Positions 33,550 through 41,689 of a stretch of 64,000 bases of DNA are shown here, in pieces. How positions within the stretch are numbered: the stretch's first letter is position 1; each line of letters starts with the position of its first letter. A model generated the notes under the pieces. The model had not been told where the DNA came from and did not search any database. It saw only the letters and a program-made list of their open reading frames with translations. Origin of the DNA: Lysinibacillus fusiformis (lineage in GTDB: Bacteria; Bacillota; Bacilli; Bacillales_A; Planococcaceae); assembly GCF_003049525.1 (NCBI RefSeq), contig NZ_PYWL01000002.1:434001-498000 (forward strand), given 5' to 3'. Made by a program: the position numbers and the translations under genes.

Positions 33550-34155
33550 TTATAGCCAGCCTTTATCACTCGCTATTTGAGCAGCTTGCTGTCTTGATTC
33601 TACTTGTAGTTTCTGTATAGTCGTTGATAAATAATTACGAATGGTACCTTTAGTTAAAAATAATTGTTTACTGATTTCGTGAGTGGTTAAGCCTTCCTTC
33701 ACTAGTTGTAGCACGGCAATTTCTCGCTCATTTAAAGGATTTTGCTCCTTCATAAATAAAGTAGCGGCTAAATCTTTACTGACCACCTTTTCACCCTGCA
33801 TAATCTTGCGAATCGTAGCGATTAAATAATCAATCGGTTCATCTTTCAGTAAGTAGCCGTGTACTTCACAATCCATTGCTTTTTGTAAATAGCCTGGGCG
33901 TGCAAACGTTGTGACAATCATCACTTTGCAGGGCAAATTGGCCACTTTAATTTTTTCTGCAAGTTCTAACCCTGAGAGATGGGGCATTTCAATATCTACA
34001 AGGCAAACATCGGGTAATTCCTGCTGAATGTAGTCCCATGCTTTTTGACCATCAGAAACTTCAGCGATTACTTCAATATCGGGTTCGAATGACAAAAGGG
34101 ATGTTAAGGCACCACGTAACATTTGTTGGTCCTCTGCTAGTAAAACTCGTATCAT
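33550..34155 (-). CDS. NarL/LuxR family response regulator, DesR-like
   Basis: The receiver domain has AEDQQMLRG, phospho-acceptor Asp in VCLVDIEMPHLSGLELAE, Thr in MIVTTFARPGYL and Lys in LLKDEPIDYL. The LuxR-type helix-turn-helix LNEREIAVLQLVKEGLTTHEISKQLFLTKGTIRNYLS completes the protein at 201 residues, the length of DesR. It overlaps the kinase gene by four bases. The cognate kinase is DesK-like, so membrane-state sensing is possible. No desaturase gene is present in this window. Confidence 0.92.
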   Translation of the reverse strand: MIRVLLAEDQQMLRGALTSLLSFEPDIEVIAEVSDGQKAWDYIQQELPDVCLVDIEMPHLSGLELAEKIKVANLPCKVMIVTTFARPGYLQKAMDCEVHGYLLKDEPIDYLIATIRKIMQGEKVVSKDLAATLFMKEQNPLNEREIAVLQLVKEGLTTHEISKQLFLTKGTIRNYLSTTIQKLQVESRQQAAQIASDKGWL

Positions 34156-35180
34156 GACGGGGGCTCCTTTCCATCTTGAATGGGTATGCTCAATATCACC
34201 TTTGTGCCTGTCTTTGTATTGTCTTCAAACAGGGCATCCCCTTGCAGAACACGCATTCTTTCTTTCATCGAGTTCATGCCATTGCCCAGTCCCTTTTGTT
34301 CCAAACCAATCCCATCATCTTGAATAGCAATGGTATATTGTCTAGTTCGACAGTGGATTTGCATATGGCAGTTCTGAGCATGACTATGCTTTAGCATATT
34401 AGTAGTAGCCTCACGTACACATAAAGCTAGCATTGTTTCCTCAACACTTGAAAGAACAATTTTTGGACAGTGATTGTGAATGGTGGTCTTAATATTGGCA
34501 CTTTGTAATAGCTGCTGGCAGTGGTGCAGCTCCGTTTGTAGAGACACGAAATTCATATCCGAAACAAGCTCACGTACTTGCTTTAGGGCTGTACGCGTTG
34601 TAGCTAATATGTCGTTTAATTCTTGTTTGACACTGGAAGGATCCCGGTCGATAAGTTTAGTAGTCAATTCTGTTTTCACTTTAATCATCGTCAGGGTGTG
34701 ACCAATGGTGTCATGAAGATCTCTAGCAATGCGCTGTCTTTCCTCCTGCTGAACAAGCTGGGTATTAACATCTGTCAATTCGTTTTGTAGATTTTTCGAT
34801 TTTTCTACAAAATAAATGAGGATAGGGAATACCAATTGAATGATCATCATGGGTACTAGTACCTGTGAATCAACAAGTGCTAGGGAATTTGTGGTCGCCA
34901 AGAAAACGATTAAAAACATGACAGCCATCCCTAAAATTCCACTAGCAATATGCCATTTTGATTTCGCTCTTCCTAATAAATCGGCAAAGGTAAATCCGAA
35001 AATAAGCATGAAGATGTCCTCGTAAATAGCAAGGATGGTAATAAGAAGGAAGCCTACAATTGAGGCAAGTAGTAGCTTCCAATCTCGATTCCATAAAGCC
35101 ATATAGAAGGCACCTAGGTACAAGAATAAAATAGCTAATTTAGCTATGAAAGGGAGAGCGGATTGAGACCATAACACCAT
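34152..35180 (-). CDS. HisKA_3 sensor histidine kinase, DesK-like (start uncertain, maybe 35255)
   Basis: About five transmembrane helices precede a coiled linker and the HisKA_3 motif ERQRIARDLHDTIGHTLTMIKVK. The ATPase domain has CVREATTNMLKHSHA and DDGIGLEQKGLGNGMNSMKERM. The first ATG (35180) cuts helix 1 in half. The same frame stays open upstream for 25 codons, to the stop of the DUF418 gene, and reads KIYPREQVKHYLIIDVVSI. That would complete helix 1 and give 367 residues, close to DesK (370). No ATG, GTG or TTG exists there, only ATA codons, with AGAGGATGG eight bases before the ATA at 35255. A non-canonical, coupled start is possible. Confidence 0.88.
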   Translation of the reverse strand: MVLWSQSALPFIAKLAILFLYLGAFYMALWNRDWKLLLASIVGFLLITILAIYEDIFMLIFGFTFADLLGRAKSKWHIASGILGMAVMFLIVFLATTNSLALVDSQVLVPMMIIQLVFPILIYFVEKSKNLQNELTDVNTQLVQQEERQRIARDLHDTIGHTLTMIKVKTELTTKLIDRDPSSVKQELNDILATTRTALKQVRELVSDMNFVSLQTELHHCQQLLQSANIKTTIHNHCPKIVLSSVEETMLALCVREATTNMLKHSHAQNCHMQIHCRTRQYTIAIQDDGIGLEQKGLGNGMNSMKERMRVLQGDALFEDNTKTGTKVILSIPIQDGKEPPS

Positions 35181-35258
35181 GGCTACTAATACAATTATAG
35201 ATACAACATCGATAATTAAATAATGTTTAACTTGTTCTCTGGGATATATTTTTATGGC

Positions 35259-36407
35259 TTACACCATCCTCTGTTGCTTATTCTTTGTCAGCGCGTGAAT
35301 CGTTTTTTTACGTACCCATTCCATCGGGCCAATATGGAACTGCTGCTGCCAAAATGTTGCTAGGACTAGCTGTAGGCAAGAAAGGGCAATCCAAATACTT
35401 ATGATAAGAATGCTATTTACATGACCACCTAAGCCAAGTCCCCAGCCGTAAAAAATAATAGACGCCAGCACATTTTGCAGCACATAACAGCTTAATGACA
35501 TTTTGCCGACATTGGCAAATCGTTGCCAAAGCCAATCTAGCCTCTTATATTCTACCAGTTTACCTAAAATTCCAATATAGCCAATCGATAGAATCGGAGC
35601 ACATAAATAACGAACAGGTAAATCAAAAAGCCCCCCTGGAATAAAAATTAGCAAATTTAATGGAATTCCAATGAATACACCGATTGTAAACAGCTTTTGC
35701 CGAGCTTGATGACCTTTATTCGTTGGTGAAAAAACCTCATTGCGCATGAACTTGACGCCAAGAATAAATAAAAAAACATTCATAGGGATAATAAAAATAG
35801 CTTCTGTCCGATAAAATAAAAAGTTTGTTAGGCGATGCTGTACTTGCTCCAGCCATGTACCATTTTCATAGATGGCTGAAACAGTTTCCATACCATTTAG
35901 GGAAACGCTACCAGCAAGCAAGGAAATGACAAAAATAAAGAGAATGAGGAGGACATGAAAGCTACCAAAAAGATAGAAAGCCCATGTCATCACTTTGTCG
36001 CCTAATCTAATTACAATAGCCACGATAAAAGCCGTAACGGCGTAGCTCATTAAAATATCATATTCCATGACAAGTGTGTAATGAAGCAGTCCCTCCAACC
36101 CTAAAAAGACAATCGTCCATAGATACATGCCTGGCCAAGCATTTCCTTTACGAAGTGCTTGCTGGTATTTTAGCTGTAAACCTACTCCAAACATAATCGT
36201 TAATAATCCTAGGAGCTTTCCATTGACGAAAAATAGCACTAACATTCGTGAAAAATCATTGAAAGACCACCAACCAGTATAATTACTCGTTGTGATATAC
36301 GATAAATCACCGAGATAAGCAAAAATCCAAATATTTGTTCCGAGCGTTCCTAAGACAGCGAAGCCTCTTAGCATATCGATAAAGGGAAGCCTTTGTTGTG
36401 TTTGCAT
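35259..36407 (-). CDS. DUF418 family integral membrane protein
   Basis: The 382-residue protein opens with RLPFIDMLRGFAVLGTLGTNI, the N-terminal signature of the YeiB/DUF418 group. It ends with the family's conserved C-terminal region (KMSLSCYVLQNVLASIIFYGWGLG). About ten hydrophobic segments are visible. Members are polytopic proteins of unknown function, distantly related to acyltransferase-like families. Its stop codon is directly followed in the same frame by the DesK-like reading frame, so the three genes form an operon. Its role with the sensor is unknown. Confidence 0.88.
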   Translation of the reverse strand: MQTQQRLPFIDMLRGFAVLGTLGTNIWIFAYLGDLSYITTSNYTGWWSFNDFSRMLVLFFVNGKLLGLLTIMFGVGLQLKYQQALRKGNAWPGMYLWTIVFLGLEGLLHYTLVMEYDILMSYAVTAFIVAIVIRLGDKVMTWAFYLFGSFHVLLILFIFVISLLAGSVSLNGMETVSAIYENGTWLEQVQHRLTNFLFYRTEAIFIIPMNVFLFILGVKFMRNEVFSPTNKGHQARQKLFTIGVFIGIPLNLLIFIPGGLFDLPVRYLCAPILSIGYIGILGKLVEYKRLDWLWQRFANVGKMSLSCYVLQNVLASIIFYGWGLGLGGHVNSILIISIWIALSCLQLVLATFWQQQFHIGPMEWVRKKTIHALTKNKQQRMV

Positions 36408-36512
36408 TGTTCTATCACTCTTTCTTTGTTTTTCTTATATTCATGATAAGAAAAACAGGAAGGGAAAACCTATTCACACGAGTCAAAGAAACTATATGAC
36501 AGGTGTCATAAC

Positions 36513-36542
36513 AAAAAACCAGCAACGCTTTGTATGCTGGCT
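36513..36542 (-). terminator. Intrinsic terminator of the methyltransferase gene
   Basis: On the minus strand AGCCAGC pairs with GCTGGT across a 14-base loop, followed by six T. Confidence 0.75.
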
Positions 36543-36548
36543 AAAAGA

Positions 36549-37256
36549 TTATTTTGTACATATATAGATGCGATAATCTAAAATAGTATCGTATTTTTCG
36601 TTCATCCTCATATGCTGATCCATGACATCATACAAGGTGGATTCGATATCCTTAGAAATGTGGAATTCTGGCTTGGATAAGATATCCTTGTTTTTTTGTA
36701 TGCGAATATCTTGAAACCCTGTCTCTTGGAATAAAGCAACCCAATCCTTTTTCGTGAGGAGCTTATCAAATCCGTAAAATTGTTGGATGTCGTCTGCCTG
36801 CTGTGTGGAAAGGAGCATAGGGACGGTAAATTCAATGGCAATTAAGCGTCCACCTTTTTTCAATAAACGGAAAATCTCTTGCAATGCACGTTGTTTATTT
36901 ACAAAGGCAAGAACTGATTCAGCAAGGACAAAGTCAAATGCTTCATTGGGTAATGATGTTTCCTCAATCGAGCCTTGAATAATATTGACTGATACATGTG
37001 CTTTTTTCATGCGGTGACGCGCCTTTTCTATCATGATGGGATTGATATCGATACCCGTTACGTGGGCTGCATAATGGGAAGCCAAATAGGCAGCTGTTTG
37101 TCCTGTTCCACAGCCAACATCTAAAATATGTGAGGCTGGTAGAATACGCTCATTCTTCATGATTTCCTTTGATAGATTAATGCCCCCAGGATGGGCACCA
37201 CCCACACCAAATTTCGCTAAAAATTGGAGATAATTAGAATTTTGAATGAAAACCAC
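36549..37256 (-). CDS. Class I SAM-dependent methyltransferase
   Basis: The SAM-binding motif I ILDVGCGTGQTAAYLA, the acidic post-I strand VTGIDINPIMIEKA, NIIQGSIEETSLPNEAFDFVLAESVLAFV and LKKGGRLIAIEFT show a UbiE/Methyltransf_11-type fold. The substrate is unknown. The annotated GTG start sits at AAAGAAG, which is too close to be its ribosome binding site. If AGAAGGTGG is used, initiation would fall on the ATT at 37247, so the N-terminus is uncertain by a few residues. The gene stands alone between a coat-like gene and the DUF418 operon. Confidence 0.88.
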   Translation of the reverse strand: MVFIQNSNYLQFLAKFGVGGAHPGGINLSKEIMKNERILPASHILDVGCGTGQTAAYLASHYAAHVTGIDINPIMIEKARHRMKKAHVSVNIIQGSIEETSLPNEAFDFVLAESVLAFVNKQRALQEIFRLLKKGGRLIAIEFTVPMLLSTQQADDIQQFYGFDKLLTKKDWVALFQETGFQDIRIQKNKDILSKPEFHISKDIESTLYDVMDQHMRMNEKYDTILDYRIYICTK

Positions 37257-37399
37257 CTTCTTTTTTATATAGTATGAAAAGAAAACTAGTATGGTTCCCT
37301 TACATATGGTAAAAAGCTAGAAATCCCTATTTTTTATAGGACAAAAATAGATAATTTTTGATACTTCTTCATACGTCTAATTCCTTCATAAAAGACGCA

Positions 37400-37408
37400 C
37401 ATATACTA
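37400..37408 (+). promoter_or_regulatory. Possible sigma-K -10 element of the coat-like gene
   Basis: CATATACTA matches CATANNNTA, 30 bases before the start codon, and is identical to the element before the first MurF-like gene. Confidence 0.38.
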
Positions 37409-37438
37409 GGGAAGAGCTTTTAGATAGGAGGTGTATAA

Positions 37439-37684
37439 ATGCCACATTTTCAGCCGAATTATAGAAGAGGAGTCTATCCTTCAAACAATATGGGAACTTT
37501 TGGTCCTCCATTTCGAGGTAGAGCGATGCAACCTAACTATCCACCCAATCAGCAATTTCAAGGTCCTAGAATAGGAGGGAGGTTGCCAGATCATCTAAAT
37601 ACAATTATGGGTCATGCTGGAACGATTACGAATGGCGTAAATATGTTAAGACAGATGGGGGCACTATTAAGTTTATTCAGATAA
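37439..37684 (+). CDS. Small Pro/Asn/Gly-rich spore-coat-like protein
   Basis: The 81-residue protein begins with a low-complexity segment rich in Pro, Asn, Arg, Gln and Tyr (PNYRRGVYPSNNMG, QPNYPPNQQFQGPRIGG). It ends in an amphipathic helix (LPDHLNTIMGHAGTITNGVNM, then LRQMGALLSLF). This layout is shared by Bacillus coat proteins such as YppG and YqfQ/VrrA, so a spore location is likely but inferred. ATAGGAGGTG precedes the ATG. It is monocistronic, with a CATATACTA element upstream and a terminator behind. Confidence 0.68.
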   Translation: MPHFQPNYRRGVYPSNNMGTFGPPFRGRAMQPNYPPNQQFQGPRIGGRLPDHLNTIMGHAGTITNGVNMLRQMGALLSLFR

Positions 37685-37690
37685 AAGAAA

Positions 37691-37728
37691 GAAACCCTCT
37701 TAAGAATGCTTTCTTTAAGAGGGTTTCT
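37691..37728. terminator. Bidirectional terminator between convergent genes
   Basis: GAAACCCTCTTAA pairs perfectly with TTAAGAGGGTTTC (13 pairs) around an 11-base loop. T-rich flanks exist on both strands. Confidence 0.88.
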
Positions 37729-37735
37729 ATTATGA

Positions 37736-38785
37736 TTAATGGGATGGGACAAGTTCCTTTTCGATAATGGAGCGGTTTTTCTCTTTAAATAGTTCATTAT
37801 GAGAGGACACCATTCCATGGCGATAAGCAGTTGGCTCTAAATAAGTTTTAATAGAGTTGACCGCATTGGCTGCATCTTGGAATGTCCCAAGTAGCAAATT
37901 AATTTTTCCTTCAAATGATAAAATATCTCCTGCCGCAAAAATACCAGGCTGTACGGTTTCACCTGTTGCTTTGCCTTCAAAATAATAATCATCCTTTTTA
38001 GGAATCGAAATCGCTTCATCAAACGTGAGGGACGCTTCACAATTATAGCCATGACTAATGATGACCTCATCAATTTGACGAGTGTAGCTTTCCTTTGTTT
38101 TTGAGTTTTCACATCTCACTAATTGAATAGCCGTTTTATCGTCATTTGCTAAAAGCTTTGTAATCGTCGTATTACATTCAATAAGGACGCCAGCATCAAT
38201 AGCTTCTTTTACGGTTGCCTCATGCGCTGATAATGTTTCTTTACGGTAAACCACTGTCACACTTTTAGCGATAGGGCTCAGTTCGACAGCCCAATCAATG
38301 GCCGCATTGCCGCCACCAGAGATAAGGATATCCCTATTTACAAAACGTTTGTAGGATTGAACGGTATAGTGTAAATTGGACATTTCATATTTCTCAGCAC
38401 CTTCCAGCGTTAGTTTCTGAGGATTAATAATCCCTCCACCAACCGCTAGTAGAACTGTTTTTGAATAATGCCTTTCACCAGTTGCTGTATGTACAATAAA
38501 TAGATTTTCTTGTTGTTCAATAAAATCTACTTTTGTGTTTGTTAGGATCGTAGGGTCAAATGTTTTAGCTTGCTGGATCAATTGTTTAACAAATTTCTCG
38601 CCTAAAATAGGGGGGTGACCTCCTATATCCCAAATAAGCTTTTCAGGATAAAGTAATACTTTTCCACCAAGTTGAGATTGGCTCTCTATTAATTTTGTTT
38701 TTAATCCTCGTAAACCACTATAAAAGGCGCTATACAAGCCAGCAGGGCCTCCGCCAATAATTGTCACATCATACACATGTTGCAT
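37736..38785 (-). CDS. Ferredoxin/flavodoxin-NADP+ reductase, thioredoxin-reductase-like (YumC type)
   Basis: This FAD/NAD(P) flavoprotein has the FAD motif DVTIIGGGPAGLYSAFYSGLRG at the N-terminus, the NADPH-binding GGGNAAIDWAVEL near residue 160 and the C-terminal FAD motif PGIFAAGDIL. No CxxC redox motif is present, which distinguishes type 2 ferredoxin-NADP reductases from thioredoxin reductase. I chose the ATG at 38785 (349 residues), nine bases after AAGGATGTGG. It diverges from an Fe-siderophore importer with a Fur box between them, so a role in reducing electron carriers for iron release is plausible. In B. subtilis the homologue YumC is essential. Confidence 0.88.
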   Translation of the reverse strand: MQHVYDVTIIGGGPAGLYSAFYSGLRGLKTKLIESQSQLGGKVLLYPEKLIWDIGGHPPILGEKFVKQLIQQAKTFDPTILTNTKVDFIEQQENLFIVHTATGERHYSKTVLLAVGGGIINPQKLTLEGAEKYEMSNLHYTVQSYKRFVNRDILISGGGNAAIDWAVELSPIAKSVTVVYRKETLSAHEATVKEAIDAGVLIECNTTITKLLANDDKTAIQLVRCENSKTKESYTRQIDEVIISHGYNCEASLTFDEAISIPKKDDYYFEGKATGETVQPGIFAAGDILSFEGKINLLLGTFQDAANAVNSIKTYLEPTAYRHGMVSSHNELFKEKNRSIIEKELVPSH

Positions 38786-38860
38786 TTTTATTGCCACATC
38801 CTTAATTAATAGTAAAAAAGTAATTGACAAAATCTTATCATAAAATTAGACTAATTTTAG

Positions 38861-38875
38861 TGATAATGATTATCA
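38861..38875. promoter_or_regulatory. Fur box TGATAATGATTATCA
   Basis: This is an exact match to the Bacillus Fur 7-1-7 consensus (TGATAATNATTATCA). It lies between the divergent reductase and siderophore importer genes and overlaps the -35 region of the importer promoter. Iron repression of the importer follows by analogy. Confidence 0.9.
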
Positions 38876-38895
38876 TTTTTAACAGTGCCTATAAT
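38867..38895 (+). promoter_or_regulatory. Probable promoter of the Fe-siderophore importer operon
   Basis: A perfect TATAAT at 38890-38895 has a weak -35 (TGATTA) 17 bases upstream, inside the Fur box. Confidence 0.6.
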
Positions 38896-38932
38896 AGCAT
38901 GGAATGAAGTAAAAAGAAAGAGAGGGTCCGAA

Positions 38933-39721
38933 TTGCGTTTAGAAGTAGAATCGATTCGTGTTGGTTATGAGAATAAAACGATTGTGCATGACTTATCGCT
39001 GCAAATTCCAGATGGCAAAATCACAACGATCATTGGATCAAATGGTTGCGGAAAGTCTACCTTATTAAAGGCCATTACACGTATTTTAAAGCACGAGAGT
39101 GGACAGGTCATTCTGGATGGTCAAAATATTTCCAAGATGAACACGAAAGAATTGGCGAAAGAACTGGCTATTTTACCGCAAAGCCCAGAAAGTGCACATG
39201 GTTTAACAGTGGAAGAGCTTGTATCCTACGGTCGATTTCCCTATCAAAAGGGCTTTGGCAATTTATCACAGAAAGATAAAGAGGTCATTGACTGGGCTTT
39301 ACAGGTGACAAAAACAGAAGACTTCCGCTTACAATCTGTAGATGCTTTATCAGGTGGACAGCGTCAACGAGTGTGGATTGCAATGTCTTTAGCTCAAGAA
39401 ACCGACATTATATTTTTAGATGAGCCGACAACCTATTTAGACATGGCACATCAATTAGAGGTTCTAGAGTTACTTTATAAGCTCAATGAAGAACAAGGGC
39501 GCACGATTGTTATGGTCCTCCATGATTTAAATCAAGCTGCACGTTTTTCTGATTATATTGTGGCACTGTCACAAGGAGAGCTTGTGAAATTTGGAACAGC
39601 TGAAGAAGTCATGGTTCCAGAAGTATTAAAAAAAGTGTTTAATATTGATGCTGTAATTGGTCAAGATCCACGAACGAACAAACCAATGTGCATTACATAT
39701 AACTTATTACAAACCGTTTAA
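38933..39721 (+). CDS. Fe-siderophore ABC transporter ATPase (FecE/YusV-like)
   Basis: The ATPase contains Walker A GSNGCGKSTLL, Q-loop ILPQSPESAHGLTVEELV, signature LSGGQRQRVWIAMSLAQ, Walker B IIFLDEPTTYLDMAHQ and H-loop VLHDLNQA. The DEPTTYLD-MAHQ and YGRFPYQKG motifs are typical of FecE/FhuC/YusV ATPases that energise ferric-siderophore uptake. I chose TTG at 38933 (262 residues), because AGAGAGGG lies six bases upstream and family members start with a similar LxVExxxVGY. The frame upstream to 38885 overlaps the promoter. It is first in a four-gene operon. Confidence 0.93.
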   Translation: MRLEVESIRVGYENKTIVHDLSLQIPDGKITTIIGSNGCGKSTLLKAITRILKHESGQVILDGQNISKMNTKELAKELAILPQSPESAHGLTVEELVSYGRFPYQKGFGNLSQKDKEVIDWALQVTKTEDFRLQSVDALSGGQRQRVWIAMSLAQETDIIFLDEPTTYLDMAHQLEVLELLYKLNEEQGRTIVMVLHDLNQAARFSDYIVALSQGELVKFGTAEEVMVPEVLKKVFNIDAVIGQDPRTNKPMCITYNLLQTV

Positions 39722-39737
39722 AGGAGAATGAAAGACA

Positions 39738-40664
39738 ATGAAGAAGTGGTTATTACCAATGTTTATGATGCTTGTACTCGTACTTGCGGCGTGCGGCAAT
39801 AAAGAAGAGAAAACAGAAAAGGCTGATGAAGGCTCGAAAGAAGCAACTTCAGCTGAGACAATTACTTATCAATCAGAAGCAGGTCCTATTGAAGTACCGG
39901 CAAACCCTAAACGTGTAGTCGTATTATCTTCTTTTGTAGGGGATTTATTACAGCTTGATGTTGATGTTGTCGGTGTAGATGCATGGGCAGCAAAAAATCC
40001 AAACTTTGAAGATGCTATTAAAGATGCAGTAGTTGTAGAAAATACAGATGTTGAAAAAATTCTTGAGCTAGAGCCAGACTTAATCATTGGTTTAAATGGT
40101 ATTGAAAATGCTGATAAATTATCAGAAATTGCACCAACTGTATTATTTACGTATGGGAAAGTAGATTATTTACAACAATTTATTGAAATCGGTAAAGTTG
40201 TCAATAAAGAAAAAGAAGCAACAGCATGGGTAGAAGATTTTAAAGCACGTGCAGCAGAATCAGGTGAAAAAATTAAAGAAAAAATCGGTGAAGATGCAAC
40301 TGTAACAGTGGCGGAAAACTTTAATAAACAATTTTATATTTATGGCGATAACTGGGGTCGTGGAACAGAGATTTTATATCAAGAAATGGGCTTGAAAATG
40401 CCTGAAAAAGTTAAAGAAACAGCTTTAGAGCCTGGCTACTATGCAATTTCTCAAGAAGTTTTAGGGGATTATGCAGGGGATTATGTGATTTTCAGTATGT
40501 TCCAAGACCAAGATAACTCATTTACAGATGCAGCATGGTTTAAAGATTTAGAAGCAGTGAAAAATGGTCATTTATTTGAAGTGAATGCAAATGCCTTTTA
40601 TTTCAATGACCCGATCACTTTAGAACATCAACTAAAGTTCTTTGAAGAAAAATTTTTACAATAA
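39738..40664 (+). CDS. Fe-siderophore-binding lipoprotein
   Basis: A lipoprotein signal ends in LVLAACGN (lipobox Cys at about residue 19). The mature protein is a type III periplasmic-binding fold with VPANPKRVVVLSSF, ILELEPDLIIGLNGIENADKL and GHLFEVNANAFYFNDPITLEHQL. This is typical of FeuA/YfiY/YxeB-type receptors. It captures the ferric siderophore and delivers it to the permease pair. AAAGGAG precedes the ATG and the gap to the ATPase gene is 16 bases. The siderophore type cannot be derived, though schizokinen/hydroxamate (YfiY-like) is my guess. Confidence 0.93.
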   Translation: MKKWLLPMFMMLVLVLAACGNKEEKTEKADEGSKEATSAETITYQSEAGPIEVPANPKRVVVLSSFVGDLLQLDVDVVGVDAWAAKNPNFEDAIKDAVVVENTDVEKILELEPDLIIGLNGIENADKLSEIAPTVLFTYGKVDYLQQFIEIGKVVNKEKEATAWVEDFKARAAESGEKIKEKIGEDATVTVAENFNKQFYIYGDNWGRGTEILYQEMGLKMPEKVKETALEPGYYAISQEVLGDYAGDYVIFSMFQDQDNSFTDAAWFKDLEAVKNGHLFEVNANAFYFNDPITLEHQLKFFEEKFLQ

Positions 40665-40687
40665 TTAGTAGAGAGTAGCGAAGGCAA

Positions 40688-41689
40688 ATGACAAAGTTTC
40701 GACAGTTACCATTTTGGCTTCAGGTATTGCTTGCATTGATCGTATTAATCGGCACGGCTAGTATCTCGCTGTGCTTAGGTGCAGCGAATACGAGCATTCA
40801 AGATGTCTATCAAGCAATTGTCGGACAAAGTGGTGGTAAGCATTACACGATTTTACGTGAAATTCGATTTCCTCGTATCATTGCTGCCATTTTTGTTGGC
40901 AGTGCACTCGCAGTTGCGGGAGCGATTATGCAGGGGGTTACACGCAATCCATTAGCTGATCCAGGGCTACTTGGTTTAACAGCAGGGGCAAATGCTGCCC
41001 TTGCTTTAACGATGGCGTTTATCCCGAAATTTTCCTATTATACGTTAATTTTAGCCTGCTTTATTGGGGCTGGAATTGGTATGATGATCGTTTATGGGAT
41101 CGGTGCCTCTACTAAGAAAGGTTTCTCTCCATTGAGACTTGTTTTAGCTGGTGCAGCAGTTACTGCTTTATTACAAGCGGTTGCTGAAGGCACGGGCATT
41201 TTATTTCAAATTTCCAAGGATGTTTCGATGTGGACAAGTGGCGGATTCATTGGCACGACATGGCAGGCGTTATTGATCGTTCCGGTCATTGTCATTGGTC
41301 TCCTATTGTCATTTGCTTTTAGTCGTCAATTAACGATTTTAAGTTTAAATGAAGAAGTAGCGGTAGGTGTTGGGCAAAACACAACTTTGATTAAAGGTAT
41401 TATGATGTTTGCTGTCGTTATTTTAGCAGGCTCTGCCGTAGCTCTTGTTGGGAATCTAGCATTTGTTGGCTTAATGGTTCCGCATATTGTTCGCGCATTT
41501 GTAGGGACAGACTATCGTTTTGTCTTACCGATGAGCGCAATTATTGGCGGCTGGTTTATGGTGACCGCTGATTTTGCAGGACGTATGATTAATGCACCAT
41601 TTGAAACGCCGGTTGTAGCGATTGTTTCGATTCTTGGTCTACCATTCTTCCTACTATTAGTACGGAAGGGAGGACGCCAATTTGTTTAA
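40688..41689 (+). CDS. FecCD-type siderophore permease subunit 1
   Basis: About nine to ten helices and the FecCD family motifs are present: REIRFPRIIAAIFVGSALAVAGAIMQGVTRNPLADPGLLG near the N-terminus and LVGNLAFVGLMVPHIVRAFVGTDYR in the C-terminal part. It forms the membrane channel with the next subunit, whose TTG start overlaps its stop by eight bases. The length of 333 residues is normal. The ribosome binding site is weak (GAGTAGCGAAGG), and expression probably depends on the operon promoter. Confidence 0.93.
   Translation: MTKFRQLPFWLQVLLALIVLIGTASISLCLGAANTSIQDVYQAIVGQSGGKHYTILREIRFPRIIAAIFVGSALAVAGAIMQGVTRNPLADPGLLGLTAGANAALALTMAFIPKFSYYTLILACFIGAGIGMMIVYGIGASTKKGFSPLRLVLAGAAVTALLQAVAEGTGILFQISKDVSMWTSGGFIGTTWQALLIVPVIVIGLLLSFAFSRQLTILSLNEEVAVGVGQNTTLIKGIMMFAVVILAGSAVALVGNLAFVGLMVPHIVRAFVGTDYRFVLPMSAIIGGWFMVTADFAGRMINAPFETPVVAIVSILGLPFFLLLVRKGGRQFV

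Noticed and set aside
36549-37256. Operon of the methyltransferase with the DUF418-DesKR genes
   Set aside because: A terminator lies directly after the methyltransferase stop and a 140-base gap follows.
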